From assembly GCA_029939675.1 (NCBI GenBank), contig JAOZSM010000006.1, forward strand, positions 1-34,153: a stretch of 34,153 nucleotides of DNA, in the 5' to 3' direction. Source of the stretch: Fidelibacterota bacterium. GTDB lineage: Bacteria; Fidelibacterota; UBA8477; JABMPR01. Made by a program: the position numbers and the translations under genes. The notes below the pieces were generated by a model. That model saw only the letters and a program-made list of their open reading frames with translations. It was not told the DNA's origin and searched no databases. How positions within the stretch are numbered: position 1 is the stretch's first letter; every line of letters begins with the position of its first letter. Shown in pieces: positions 25,623 to 34,153 of this stretch.

Positions 25623-27190
25623 TATTTAGGTTCCAGGGTTGCCAGAGGAAGGATCATTTCCCACATACTGAGACCACCATGCTGGTAGGTATCGGCAAAC
25701 TTATTCTGAAATTTTCGGAAATTATTGGGATACAGGAAGTAATACATTTTCTGAGCAATGGCCAGCGTATCACTCTGATTTGAAGTCGGTATTCGAAGTC
25801 GTGCAGGATTGTCAAGATACCAGGCATCCTTAGGATTCGGTTTAAGGTTACGTCCCTGTTTAAACCTTAAATTTGTGGAAGCTTCACGGTCTGCCAGAAT
25901 TTGAGTTGGTTGCTGTACACGAACGCTGCCATGATCTGACGTCACGACAACATGGAAACCCTGCCTGGCAGCTGTGGCCAGAACATCTTTTATCCAGGAG
26001 TTGTTAAACCAGGCTCGAACGATTTCGCGATAACTGGCCTCATTGGGCAGGATCTCTCTGAGCAACGGTGAGTCTGTCCGTCGGTGAGCAAGCAGATCAA
26101 CATGATTAACAACCAGGGCGACCAGCTGATGGTTGCCCCAGGACCCGAATTGTTTGGCAAATTGGACACCATCACGATTACTGAGAATCTTTTTATACTT
26201 GGCTTCCGGTCTAAGCGAAAGACCTGAACGTCGGATATTTTCCAGCAGAAAGTCCTCTTCGTGTCGATTGAGGCTATGCTCATCTCTCCCACCCCACCAT
26301 TCAGGATGGAAGCGTTGCATATCATCTGGGAAGAGGCCACTAAAGATGGCATTTCTACTGTATTCAGTTGTGGTAGGAATCAGTGAGAAAAACCCATCCC
26401 TCTGAATCTGAAAATCATTATAAAGCAGGGGCTCCAGGGTTAACCATTGATCCCAACGCATACAATCTATAACGAGGAGCAGAACCTTCTTTTGCTCTTT
26501 CAGAAGGGGTTTGACGGCATGATTAAATACATCAGGAGAAAGCGGAGGTCTTTGATCAGATGACCCTTGGACCCAGGTTTCATAATTTGTCTTAACGAAA
26601 CGCGTAAACAGATCATTGGCTTCATGTTGTTGTTGTAAAAGCATTTCGTCAAAGCCCAGATCGGGATAATCATCCAACTCCAATTCCCAGGCTGAAAGTT
26701 GGTGATGGATATTGATCCACTCCTGTGGACTGGGATTACTCTCAATGCGGGAGGTTAACTCAGCAAAGGCCCGCATATATTTTTCTGAAATGGCATCCTG
26801 TTTGATCTGTCGATTTTCCAGAATCTTCATGATAGCCAGAAGTATTTGGGATGGATTCACCGGTTTAGTAAGATAATCAGAAATACGACTCCCAATGGCT
26901 TCTTCCATCAGGCTCTCTTCTTCATTCTTGGTAATCATAATGATGGGTAAAGCTGGGTGTTCAGCTTTTAGAACAGAGAGGGTTTCCAATCCGTCCTTCC
27001 CGGGCATATTCTCATCAAGCAGGACAATATCAAAACGCTGCTGTCCACAGAGGGCGATGGCATCATCACCGTTCGTAACGGTTGTGACTTGAAAACCCTT
27101 GCCTTCCAAAAAGAGAACATGTGAACGCAGCAGGTCTATTTCATCATCAGCCCAAAGTATTTTTCCACGATTCAGTACGTTTGTATTCAT
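25622..27190 (-). CDS. porX: PorX-like response regulator fused to PglZ / alkaline-phosphatase superfamily domain
   Basis: Receiver ILWADDEIDLLRSHVLFLEGKGF with phosphoacceptor LLDENMP (D59). C-terminal phosphatase-type motifs LLVIDCMRWDQW, PTTTEYSRNAIFSG, VNHVDLLAHRR, VTSDHGSVRV, TYQHGGLSMWEMILP. Confidence 0.92.
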   Translation of the reverse strand: MNTNVLNRGKILWADDEIDLLRSHVLFLEGKGFQVTTVTNGDDAIALCGQQRFDIVLLDENMPGKDGLETLSVLKAEHPALPIIMITKNEEESLMEEAIGSRISDYLTKPVNPSQILLAIMKILENRQIKQDAISEKYMRAFAELTSRIESNPSPQEWINIHHQLSAWELELDDYPDLGFDEMLLQQQHEANDLFTRFVKTNYETWVQGSSDQRPPLSPDVFNHAVKPLLKEQKKVLLLVIDCMRWDQWLTLEPLLYNDFQIQRDGFFSLIPTTTEYSRNAIFSGLFPDDMQRFHPEWWGGRDEHSLNRHEEDFLLENIRRSGLSLRPEAKYKKILSNRDGVQFAKQFGSWGNHQLVALVVNHVDLLAHRRTDSPLLREILPNEASYREIVRAWFNNSWIKDVLATAARQGFHVVVTSDHGSVRVQQPTQILADREASTNLRFKQGRNLKPNPKDAWYLDNPARLRIPTSNQSDTLAIAQKMYYFLYPNNFRKFQNKFADTYQHGGLSMWEMILPLATLEPK

Positions 27191-27249
27191 GGGTTGAAAA
27201 TATGTGGTGAAGCTGGTGAGAAAAGGGGATTTTTAAAAAGACAGATGCC

Positions 27250-27328
27250 AGAATATAAAGAATATTAAACAAGGAACACCGATTTTAGAAGTTCTGAAAT
27301 CGGTGTTCGTTATTCCTTGTTTGCTATT
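27250..27328. repeat. Palindromic intergenic element; possible terminator of the CHASE2-cyclase gene
   Basis: Inner perfect 12-bp stem gaacaccgattt (27274-27285)/aaatcggtgttc (27297-27308); outer 10-bp stem aaacaaggaa (27267-27276)/ttccttgttt (27313-27322). Arms extend to gaatatt / gctattc. T-rich on the minus strand past the hairpin. Confidence 0.6.
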
Positions 27329-27333
27329 CAATA

Positions 27334-29763
27334 CTACTTGGAGGTCAGGGTCCAGGATCCATCCCAATTCGTATCGGGTGGATTCTCCATATAGTGTTCA
27401 CATCGATAAATATATACCCGGCTGGGGTTGGTCGGTCTATACGGGAACATCTCTTCAAGTTTATCCGCAGCGATAAATTCGGCTCTGGCTTCCTCCCACT
27501 TTTGTGAACGGTATAATTGCAGTCCCTTGTTATAGCGAGGAAGGATCTTTTCATAGATTGGAGGGAGATTACCTTTTTTAGCAAGGAGCTCATAGGAGTA
27601 GGCAGGAACGCTTTTACCTTTGACTGTGACATAATCCAGTTCACGCCAGTGGAAATCATCTTTGCATTCTATATAGGTTGATTCTAATACCTGGATATAT
27701 ACTCCATATTGTTTGGCTGAGGCTTCAAACCGGGCGGCAATATTTACAACATCACCCATCATGGTATAGCTCATCCGTGTAGAAGAGCCCATATTACCTG
27801 TCACCATCAGGCCGGTTGCAATTCCGATTCGATTCAGCATATGATGGACAATTTCCGGCCACCGATCGCCTTCTTCCTGCCATTTTAAACGTAATTCAGC
27901 CAAACGATCTTGCATTTCTACAGCTGTAAGGCAGGCCATATAGGCATGGTTTTCAACAGGCACCGGGGCACCATAGAAGGCTACAATTGCATCACCAATA
28001 TATTTATCCAGAGTCCCTTGATTCCTAAGCAGGATATCGGTCATGTCATTCAAGTAATCATTCAACAGTTCTACTACTTCTGGTGGAGATAACTTTTCTG
28101 AGAAGCTGGAAAAGCTTTGAATATCAGTAAAGAAGGCTGTATGTATCCCCTGATCACCACCCAATTTTGGTTCCTGTTTATCCTCATACATCTGGTCAAT
28201 GAGGTCAGGAGAGATGTAGGCACCAAAGGTGTCTTTTAGAAAATACTTATCGCGTTGTTCGAGAATGAATTTATAGAGTACGTTGGCTAAGAAAGTTAAT
28301 GCCATAACCAGCAGCGGCGCCATGATGGGAATGAAGGTGGTCTCACCCGGGGCTGGTACAGAAATCTCCTCAGAGTTACCGGATATCCATTTAAAAAACC
28401 ACAAATGATCAGAGGTAAACATACCAACACTAATACTGAGTAAAATAATGGCTTCAACAAGAATCAGGATTCCGCCCCACAATGGATCAAATACGGCAAT
28501 GATCAAATAAGCAATGAGGGCACAAATAACAAGTAGGGCAATCTGAAAAGTAGCTGAGTCAGATGTAAACTCGATGGTGTTTCCCATGACCTTGATAAAG
28601 TTTTCATCCAAGATGGTTTGAATGGCGTTGGCGTGATATTCAAACCCAGGCATAAGGGTGGGGGCGCCCAAGTAATCAAAAAATGCAGTTGATTTGTAAT
28701 CATGCATGACCTCAACTGAGACCCCAATGATGCATATTTTGCCTTTAAAAGGGCTCTCAGGAACCTTATGCTCTGGATCCATCATACTCATCATCATGTT
28801 TAGTGTGCCTTCAGGATTAAATGTGTCCATCCAATTCGTGTCTTCCTCATAGGAAGGTAGATCATAATCCTCTGTATCAATTATCCAGACGAGGGGGAAG
28901 CGCTTGAAGGTCTGCCAAGGCTCAGATTTCCCGATACGAGCATGGGAAGCAGGACCATATATATTGGTCAAAAAACCGGGATGGTCGGATCCGTAGGTTG
29001 GGATTTTAATTGGGCCATAAGTAAACTTCCCACTATCATAATCATAGCTTAGTCCAGGATCATCTGGAATATCCAAATAATATTTTACTGCCTTCATCCC
29101 CAGTGAGAGACGCCAAATATCAGGTTCATGCGCCATGGCACCAAAAACTGGATATCGTCGAGTAAAGTGGTCCTTGTCCTCTTCGATATCGACCAGACCA
29201 TGATCCGGGTTTACCCTCATAATAAAATCATTGGGAATAATCAAAATCTGTGGCGGAATACTCGACGGTTCAGTTTTGATAGTGGAGGCCATGACAATTT
29301 CTGTCCCCTTGCTACGCGCATATTCGATTGCTTCGGTAAGAACAAGATCACCATCATAATAGTTTTCAGGTAGCTCACCATTAAATACAGATAGGACTCT
29401 GGCTGTATGTGCATCACGGGCATCAAACTGGATATCAAATACGATAACCTTGGCACCGGCATCGGCCAGATTCTCGACAACTCTATTCCATATTTCACCA
29501 CGGGGATAAGGCCAACCAATATCACCCAGCAGCCGATAAGTCTCATCATCCACATCGATGAGGACTACATCCAAACTATCGTTAGGATTTTCCTGGTGGG
29601 AAGCCCAGGATGAAAGGGGACCCCGAAGTTGAAAACTAAAATCAAGAATTTTAAAATTTGCAAGATCAAGCAAACCAAACATCTGGATGACTAAGACCAC
29701 AATAATGGCCATAGTTGTAAACAAAACTCCGAAGCCATATTTTTTTAACATGTCAAACCCCAA
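27334..29763 (-). CDS. CHASE2 domain class III adenylate/guanylate cyclase, membrane bound
   Basis: CHASE2-like DVVLIDVDDETYRLLGDIGWPYPRGEIWNRVVENLADAGAKVIVFDIQFD; TM segments; cyclase FTDIQSFSSFSEKL, LDKYIGDAIVAFYGAP, MSYTMMGDVVNIAARFE. Confidence 0.94.
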   Translation of the reverse strand: MGFDMLKKYGFGVLFTTMAIIVVLVIQMFGLLDLANFKILDFSFQLRGPLSSWASHQENPNDSLDVVLIDVDDETYRLLGDIGWPYPRGEIWNRVVENLADAGAKVIVFDIQFDARDAHTARVLSVFNGELPENYYDGDLVLTEAIEYARSKGTEIVMASTIKTEPSSIPPQILIIPNDFIMRVNPDHGLVDIEEDKDHFTRRYPVFGAMAHEPDIWRLSLGMKAVKYYLDIPDDPGLSYDYDSGKFTYGPIKIPTYGSDHPGFLTNIYGPASHARIGKSEPWQTFKRFPLVWIIDTEDYDLPSYEEDTNWMDTFNPEGTLNMMMSMMDPEHKVPESPFKGKICIIGVSVEVMHDYKSTAFFDYLGAPTLMPGFEYHANAIQTILDENFIKVMGNTIEFTSDSATFQIALLVICALIAYLIIAVFDPLWGGILILVEAIILLSISVGMFTSDHLWFFKWISGNSEEISVPAPGETTFIPIMAPLLVMALTFLANVLYKFILEQRDKYFLKDTFGAYISPDLIDQMYEDKQEPKLGGDQGIHTAFFTDIQSFSSFSEKLSPPEVVELLNDYLNDMTDILLRNQGTLDKYIGDAIVAFYGAPVPVENHAYMACLTAVEMQDRLAELRLKWQEEGDRWPEIVHHMLNRIGIATGLMVTGNMGSSTRMSYTMMGDVVNIAARFEASAKQYGVYIQVLESTYIECKDDFHWRELDYVTVKGKSVPAYSYELLAKKGNLPPIYEKILPRYNKGLQLYRSQKWEEARAEFIAADKLEEMFPYRPTNPSRVYIYRCEHYMENPPDTNWDGSWTLTSK

Positions 29764-29799
29764 ATTCTATCGTAGAAAAGCGAACCAATTTAGTTAACT

Positions 29800-29826
29800 G
29801 CAGAGAACGCAATGGGCGCAGAGACT
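29800..29826. repeat. Intergenic repeat phrase GCAGAGAACGCAATGGGCGCAGAGACT
   Basis: Shares the exact 13-mer GCAGAGAACGCAA with 3601-3613 and 22628-22640; lies in the gap between the barrel and cyclase genes. Confidence 0.5.
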
Positions 29827-29921
29827 CAAATAAGCTAGATAAGGAATATGTTGCCCAAATTGTGTGTTTTCTCAGTGGAACTGTGCATCAGCACAAAACT
29901 GCGCACATAAAAGTAAGGTAC

Positions 29922-32690
29922 TTAAAAGGTCATCTCAAATCGAGCTGAAGCTGTGTTGTCAATGTAGTCGGTATAGTCGCTGACATATTGACGTTGTTCA
30001 AAACTGCCAATCATCCGAGATTTGATCACAGAGTTACCAACATTAAATGATTTAAAGGAATACTGCGCATTAAACTGCATGTTAGCCTGGGTCTTCAACG
30101 ATGTGATCAGCACATCTTCCACAAATTTCTCGGATTCAAATGTCATATACTGGAAACTACTCCGAAGAATTAGATGACTGTTAAATAGTCGATAGCCTGC
30201 TCCAAATCGATACGTATTGAAGGTATTTGTTTGAAAATTGGGGTTTTCGTTCTCATAGAGTTGATTTCGATTATTGCGGACTGAAATAGTCGTAGTCAAC
30301 GGGATACCCCATTCCGATCGAAGATTTAACCCATAAAGGTTTGATGCCCGCAAGAGCCCTTCTCGATCAACTACTGTATTGTTCATATCTGCACGCATAA
30401 AATTGAGAGAAAAGGTATTTGCTATTTGTCCAGTCTGGAGCAGATAGGTGATATTCACATTCGAACTTAGTGATTCATTCAGCTCACGATTATCAATAAT
30501 AAGCGTGGTATCTCCCTGCACTGAGTGCGTCGTATCATCAATATTATTGTCCCGCGTTAAGAACTTCATATTGGTGGAAATAGTAGGTAATCCATGACCC
30601 GGATTTAGAGTAATTCCTCCGCTGAAGGCATTTTGCGCTAAACGCGGATCTGCGACGAGATCCTGAGATGCAGTATTATTTTTATAGGATTGCCAGCCCA
30701 GGTTTAGATACAACATATTATTGAGCATACGTATTTTGTCGGTAATCTTCCAGCCGCTCCAACCTTTTCCATCTAAACGGAGAACCGGACTACCCAGGGC
30801 TTTGTACCCGGGTCCAACATGATGATAATCCACGTGAATAAAATTACCATAGTAATTCAATTTAGCGGCAAAATGCAAAGCTAGAGTTGGCAGACCGGCA
30901 AGAATATTTCCATTACTGAGATTATCTACATCAACAGGGAGAACCAAATTCTCATTAATAATGAAATAATCTGATAAATTTCCGGGATCGAACATACCAT
31001 CAGTCATTAGGAAATCTAATTTGCCGGCGAGGGCATCATCAATTGAGGAAAGCGGAATATCCAGAGTACCGGACCCCAGGGTATCATCATAAGTTGTATC
31101 AGAAAGTAGTGCAAATGTATCTAACTGTGCTCGGGTCAATGGACCATCTGAGATATTTCGGTTATGGAGTGAAAAGGCTGCACTGCTCTCTAAAACAAAG
31201 CGGTGATTATCAAATGCAATCTTCAAATCAGAACCAACAACGATGTTGTCTTCAGGATTACTTCCATTTAAAAAATAGTTAATAGATCGGGTGCTATCAT
31301 CCAGGGTAAATTCATCTGCTCCAAAAGGAACCGTAACAATCCCGGTTTCTCCAATCAACTGTTCAGAAAACACTTCTCCATTCCACCAAACGGGACGAGT
31401 AGAGACGCTGTTGATACTGTCCCTAGTATGCACATAGAACAGCCCTAATTGGAAATGCTTTCCAGAGCCAAAGCTGGGTCTAACAGCAAACAGACCACGC
31501 TCATAACTATACCCGGAACGTTTCCATTCTGCCCCCGTACTATCGAAAGTGGCTTTACCTGTTACAGCACGAGCTGTTTGGCCGGAGACTACGTGTAGAT
31601 TCACCCATTTAAAGCGGAGATCAATATTATGTCCCCTAACTCGTTTACCCCAAAGGGCCAAACGATTCAGCATGGGTGTTTCGTCACCATAAGCATATTT
31701 TAACCAGGAGGTTCTTACCTTCACACCATAGCGATTCTGGGGCTGGAGGGTTGAATCCTCTTTGGTAGTCAAATTGCCAAATACCTTAATCTTGGCCCAG
31801 TCAAAATTTATATTGGTGTGAAAATCAGCACGTGATACCGCTTGTGATAGGGGTGTATACACTGGCACAGAAACAGTTTCACCATCTATCAAAGAATCAA
31901 CTTCTGTACCTCTGATATTGATCAAGTCCTGTCGATGACTGAGATTGAGATTCCCATGTACATCAACCTCGAAAATCTGTTGAGCTTGACTACGTATGTT
32001 AAAGCTCCATGATGTTGAGGACAGTCGCACCCCATATATATTGGAGACTTCAATAAACATATTGTGTTTGCCGGCGCTAAGACCATCAGGTTTATAAGTG
32101 ATTAAATCAGTTGTCACCAGGGAATAGGCAGTAACATCCACATTATCGAAGAACACCCGAACTGAATTGATATCAACATTGGACAGGTTGAAAAGTGAAA
32201 CGGCAATAATCATGGGTTCACCGAAAGGGATAATTGCACCGGGATCGGGAGTGAGAATAATCAACTCGCCAAAATTACTGGTTTCATCCACCTGTTTATC
32301 TGCCTGACTTGGTTCAGCAACTGGGACATATTGGGGATCCGAAAGGGGATCATCATTGGTGGGAAAAGCCACCAATCCGCCATTTTCTAAACTAAGCACG
32401 ATGACATATTCAATTCCAGGGGCACCAATGGTCTCACCGGGAAGGTTTCCAGAAAGTTTCACCTCTCCAATATCCATCATCTCTTCTAGGAAGCCAACCT
32501 GACCAGCCAAACGATAGAGGATCTTTGCGTTAAGAATCTGGTCCAGATCACCAGTATATATTGCTTCAATATTTAAGCTGTTTCCCTCGATAGCTTCTTG
32601 TGGTGGAATATGAATGATCTCGCCCTGTTGCTGAAAGGCAACAGCAGTTAGTCCCATCCCCACGAGTAGTATCGTCAGTAGCTGCTTCAT
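29922..32690 (-). CDS. Exported hypothetical protein, putative outer-membrane beta-barrel with N-terminal Ig-like region
   Basis: Signal peptide MKQLLTILLVGMGLTAVAF; Ig-like segment around residues 145-230; long C-terminal stretch of alternating amphipathic strands ending ...TASARFEMTF (C-terminal Phe). Confidence 0.7.
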   Translation of the reverse strand: MKQLLTILLVGMGLTAVAFQQQGEIIHIPPQEAIEGNSLNIEAIYTGDLDQILNAKILYRLAGQVGFLEEMMDIGEVKLSGNLPGETIGAPGIEYVIVLSLENGGLVAFPTNDDPLSDPQYVPVAEPSQADKQVDETSNFGELIILTPDPGAIIPFGEPMIIAVSLFNLSNVDINSVRVFFDNVDVTAYSLVTTDLITYKPDGLSAGKHNMFIEVSNIYGVRLSSTSWSFNIRSQAQQIFEVDVHGNLNLSHRQDLINIRGTEVDSLIDGETVSVPVYTPLSQAVSRADFHTNINFDWAKIKVFGNLTTKEDSTLQPQNRYGVKVRTSWLKYAYGDETPMLNRLALWGKRVRGHNIDLRFKWVNLHVVSGQTARAVTGKATFDSTGAEWKRSGYSYERGLFAVRPSFGSGKHFQLGLFYVHTRDSINSVSTRPVWWNGEVFSEQLIGETGIVTVPFGADEFTLDDSTRSINYFLNGSNPEDNIVVGSDLKIAFDNHRFVLESSAAFSLHNRNISDGPLTRAQLDTFALLSDTTYDDTLGSGTLDIPLSSIDDALAGKLDFLMTDGMFDPGNLSDYFIINENLVLPVDVDNLSNGNILAGLPTLALHFAAKLNYYGNFIHVDYHHVGPGYKALGSPVLRLDGKGWSGWKITDKIRMLNNMLYLNLGWQSYKNNTASQDLVADPRLAQNAFSGGITLNPGHGLPTISTNMKFLTRDNNIDDTTHSVQGDTTLIIDNRELNESLSSNVNITYLLQTGQIANTFSLNFMRADMNNTVVDREGLLRASNLYGLNLRSEWGIPLTTTISVRNNRNQLYENENPNFQTNTFNTYRFGAGYRLFNSHLILRSSFQYMTFESEKFVEDVLITSLKTQANMQFNAQYSFKSFNVGNSVIKSRMIGSFEQRQYVSDYTDYIDNTASARFEMTF

Positions 32691-32714
32691 GTCTGGTATC
32701 CGAGTTACCCGGTA

Positions 32715-33422
32715 TTATTCGGCGTACTCTATTATAATGTATTTTTCTGTATTGGTTTCTTCATTGACCATGCGAATGCGTAATTCGTGGATAGTACTGC
32801 CTGAATCTTCTTCTTCGCCTTCAGTTTCGGGATCATCAGGAACATCTTCCTCCTCAGTTTCCTCAACCTCGACAGATCCATCCGGATTGGATGTGGCAGT
32901 TTCGTCTGCACCTACATTTTGAACAGTACCACTGATCAGGTTCTCAACTTCAACAATTCCATCGATAACGATAAAGATATCACCATTTTCATCACTGGTG
33001 ACCCACCACTCGGTCCCTTTTACAGAAGCCACAGATGTTGGGGTAGCGATTCGAAATTCACCTTTTTGTTTCGTAACTGAGGCTTTAACTGTTCCGTAAT
33101 CCAAAGAGATCGTTTTTGATATCTTGCCACGTTCCACCGCTGCCAGGATTGCCATTTCCGAATTACTTTTGACTTTAATCTGACTTTTATCATCAAGAAA
33201 AAAGATGGCAATAAAACCATCATCACCGGTTTTTATCCAGTCATTATTCTTAAGCTGAGTGCCCATAATTGCATTAGGGCTGTAATCATCGGCATTAAAT
33301 TTTTTATGGAAGGTTGTTCCTTTTGATTTAGCAATTACTCCAATGGGTTCCTGTGCAAAAGAAGTGGCTGACACAAGGCCAATGAGAATAGTGATCAACG
33401 CTATTTTTGAATAATATTTCAT
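32715..33422 (-). CDS. Secreted FecR-domain protein with acidic C-terminal tail
   Basis: Signal peptide MKYYSKIALITILIGLVSATSFAQ; FecR-like core NDWIKTGDDGFIAIFFLDDKSQIKVKSNSEM...GEFRIATPTSVASVKGTEWWV; tail VEVEETEEEDVPDDPETEGEEED. Start at 33422 preferred over track 33470. Confidence 0.85.
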   Translation of the reverse strand: MKYYSKIALITILIGLVSATSFAQEPIGVIAKSKGTTFHKKFNADDYSPNAIMGTQLKNNDWIKTGDDGFIAIFFLDDKSQIKVKSNSEMAILAAVERGKISKTISLDYGTVKASVTKQKGEFRIATPTSVASVKGTEWWVTSDENGDIFIVIDGIVEVENLISGTVQNVGADETATSNPDGSVEVEETEEEDVPDDPETEGEEEDSGSTIHELRIRMVNEETNTEKYIIIEYAE

Positions 33423-33432
33423 GGTAAACCCT

Positions 33433-34153
33433 TTATTGTGTCGTAATGCTTTCGATCTCGAAGGCCCCACTCATAAGTTGAACCAGAAGAGCCCCAAAGT
33501 CGGTTGAATTCAAATTCTCACCATCCAGGGTGATTTCAGCACATTCGCCATAGCCTTCCAGGGGTCCATTAGGTCCAAATAGAATGTTATATTGGCTATC
33601 CCCCAGCACATTTCGCAACTGTTGTTGACAGGGAGTGATAGTTTGACCTGCCTCTGAAATAGTGAAACCATAGATCTCACTAAATGACTCCTCTGCTGCA
33701 CCCGTAGTTTGACAGACTTTCTTAATCTGCCAAGCATAAGCCTTTCCAACTTCAAGTGAACGACCAGTTACAGTTGAATAGTCAAGTTGGTAGGTAGCAC
33801 CAAGTGATACAAAGCTACCATCATCAGGGTAAGGGAAGACAGCTTCGCTCTGCAAAGCATCTTCTGGTGAGCTATGCATAATGGGATTGTACTCACAGAT
33901 TCGAATATAATAATCATCGCACCCAGTAGAATTCCATTCAAAGACGGGATAGGTATCGCTAATAAACTCATATCCCAGAGACGGGAAGATTAAATCGATA
34001 TTGGCTGGTTGTTCAATAGTGATAACTTTGTGAGGATCAAAACCGACATAATCAACTGAATACCCCGGGGCTGTAATATTCAGATCAAAGACATACTGAC
34101 CGTCAGGCATTTTTAGGTTAGTGGTAACCTGATCACGGAGTGATTCGAATTCT
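33433..34153 (-). CDS. Hypothetical extracellular protein, partial (N-terminus beyond right edge)
   Basis: The frame stays open upstream of the track Met at 34110: EFESLRDQVTTNLKMPDGQYVFDLNITAPGY... to the window end. FN3/Ig-like strand pattern; function unknown. Confidence 0.7.
   Translation of the reverse strand, partial: EFESLRDQVTTNLKMPDGQYVFDLNITAPGYSVDYVGFDPHKVITIEQPANIDLIFPSLGYEFISDTYPVFEWNSTGCDDYYIRICEYNPIMHSSPEDALQSEAVFPYPDDGSFVSLGATYQLDYSTVTGRSLEVGKAYAWQIKKVCQTTGAAEESFSEIYGFTISEAGQTITPCQQQLRNVLGDSQYNILFGPNGPLEGYGECAEITLDGENLNSTDFGALLVQLMSGAFEIESITTQ

Noticed and set aside
34144-34153. EcoRI site (gaattc) at the right edge as a cloning junction
   Set aside because: A single 6-mer is expected often in AT-rich DNA, and the reading frame continues through it; no vector sequence visible.
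1-34153. tRNA, rRNA, prophage or defence island
   Set aside because: No cloverleaf, rRNA, integrase, capsid, restriction or toxin-antitoxin signature was recognised by eye; a tRNAscan/Infernal run would be needed to be certain about small RNAs.

Overview
All convincing genes in this 34 kb bacterial chromosomal window lie on the minus strand. Read in transcription order (high to low coordinate) they are: (i) a surface/signalling block at 27.3-34.2 kb: a secreted hypothetical protein, a FecR-domain protein, a 922-aa putative outer-membrane barrel and a CHASE2-class III nucleotidyl cyclase; (ii) a PorX-like response regulator with a PglZ/alkaline-phosphatase domain, in an overlapping gene string with tsaE and tsaB; (iii) housekeeping genes accD, surE, guaA, glmS, a TPR plus periplasmic-binding-fold protein, a PgeF/laccase-domain protein, uppP and holA; (iv) an ECF sigma factor with a zinc-finger anti-sigma factor, a GAF-GGDEF diguanylate cyclase, an NhaC-type antiporter with an extra N-terminal domain, and a TPR protein; (v) a glycan cluster of four glycosyltransferases, a sulfotransferase, a DegT-type aminotransferase and a flippase that runs off the left edge. 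Gene content suggests an FCB-group bacterium, possibly Candidatus Marinimicrobia (inference only). The most unusual non-coding signal is a pair of ~160-bp MITE-like elements at ~3570-3731 and ~14246-14411. They have imperfect terminal inverted repeats (TGACG...CCGCAAAAAGT), homologous interiors and the same orientation, and each sits immediately upstream of a gene. They carry a 'GCAGAGAACGCAAAG'-type phrase that recurs in two more intergenic gaps. Other repeat phrases and a ~75-bp palindrome occur in neighbouring gaps. I saw no CRISPR array, tRNA, rRNA, transposase or prophage gene.
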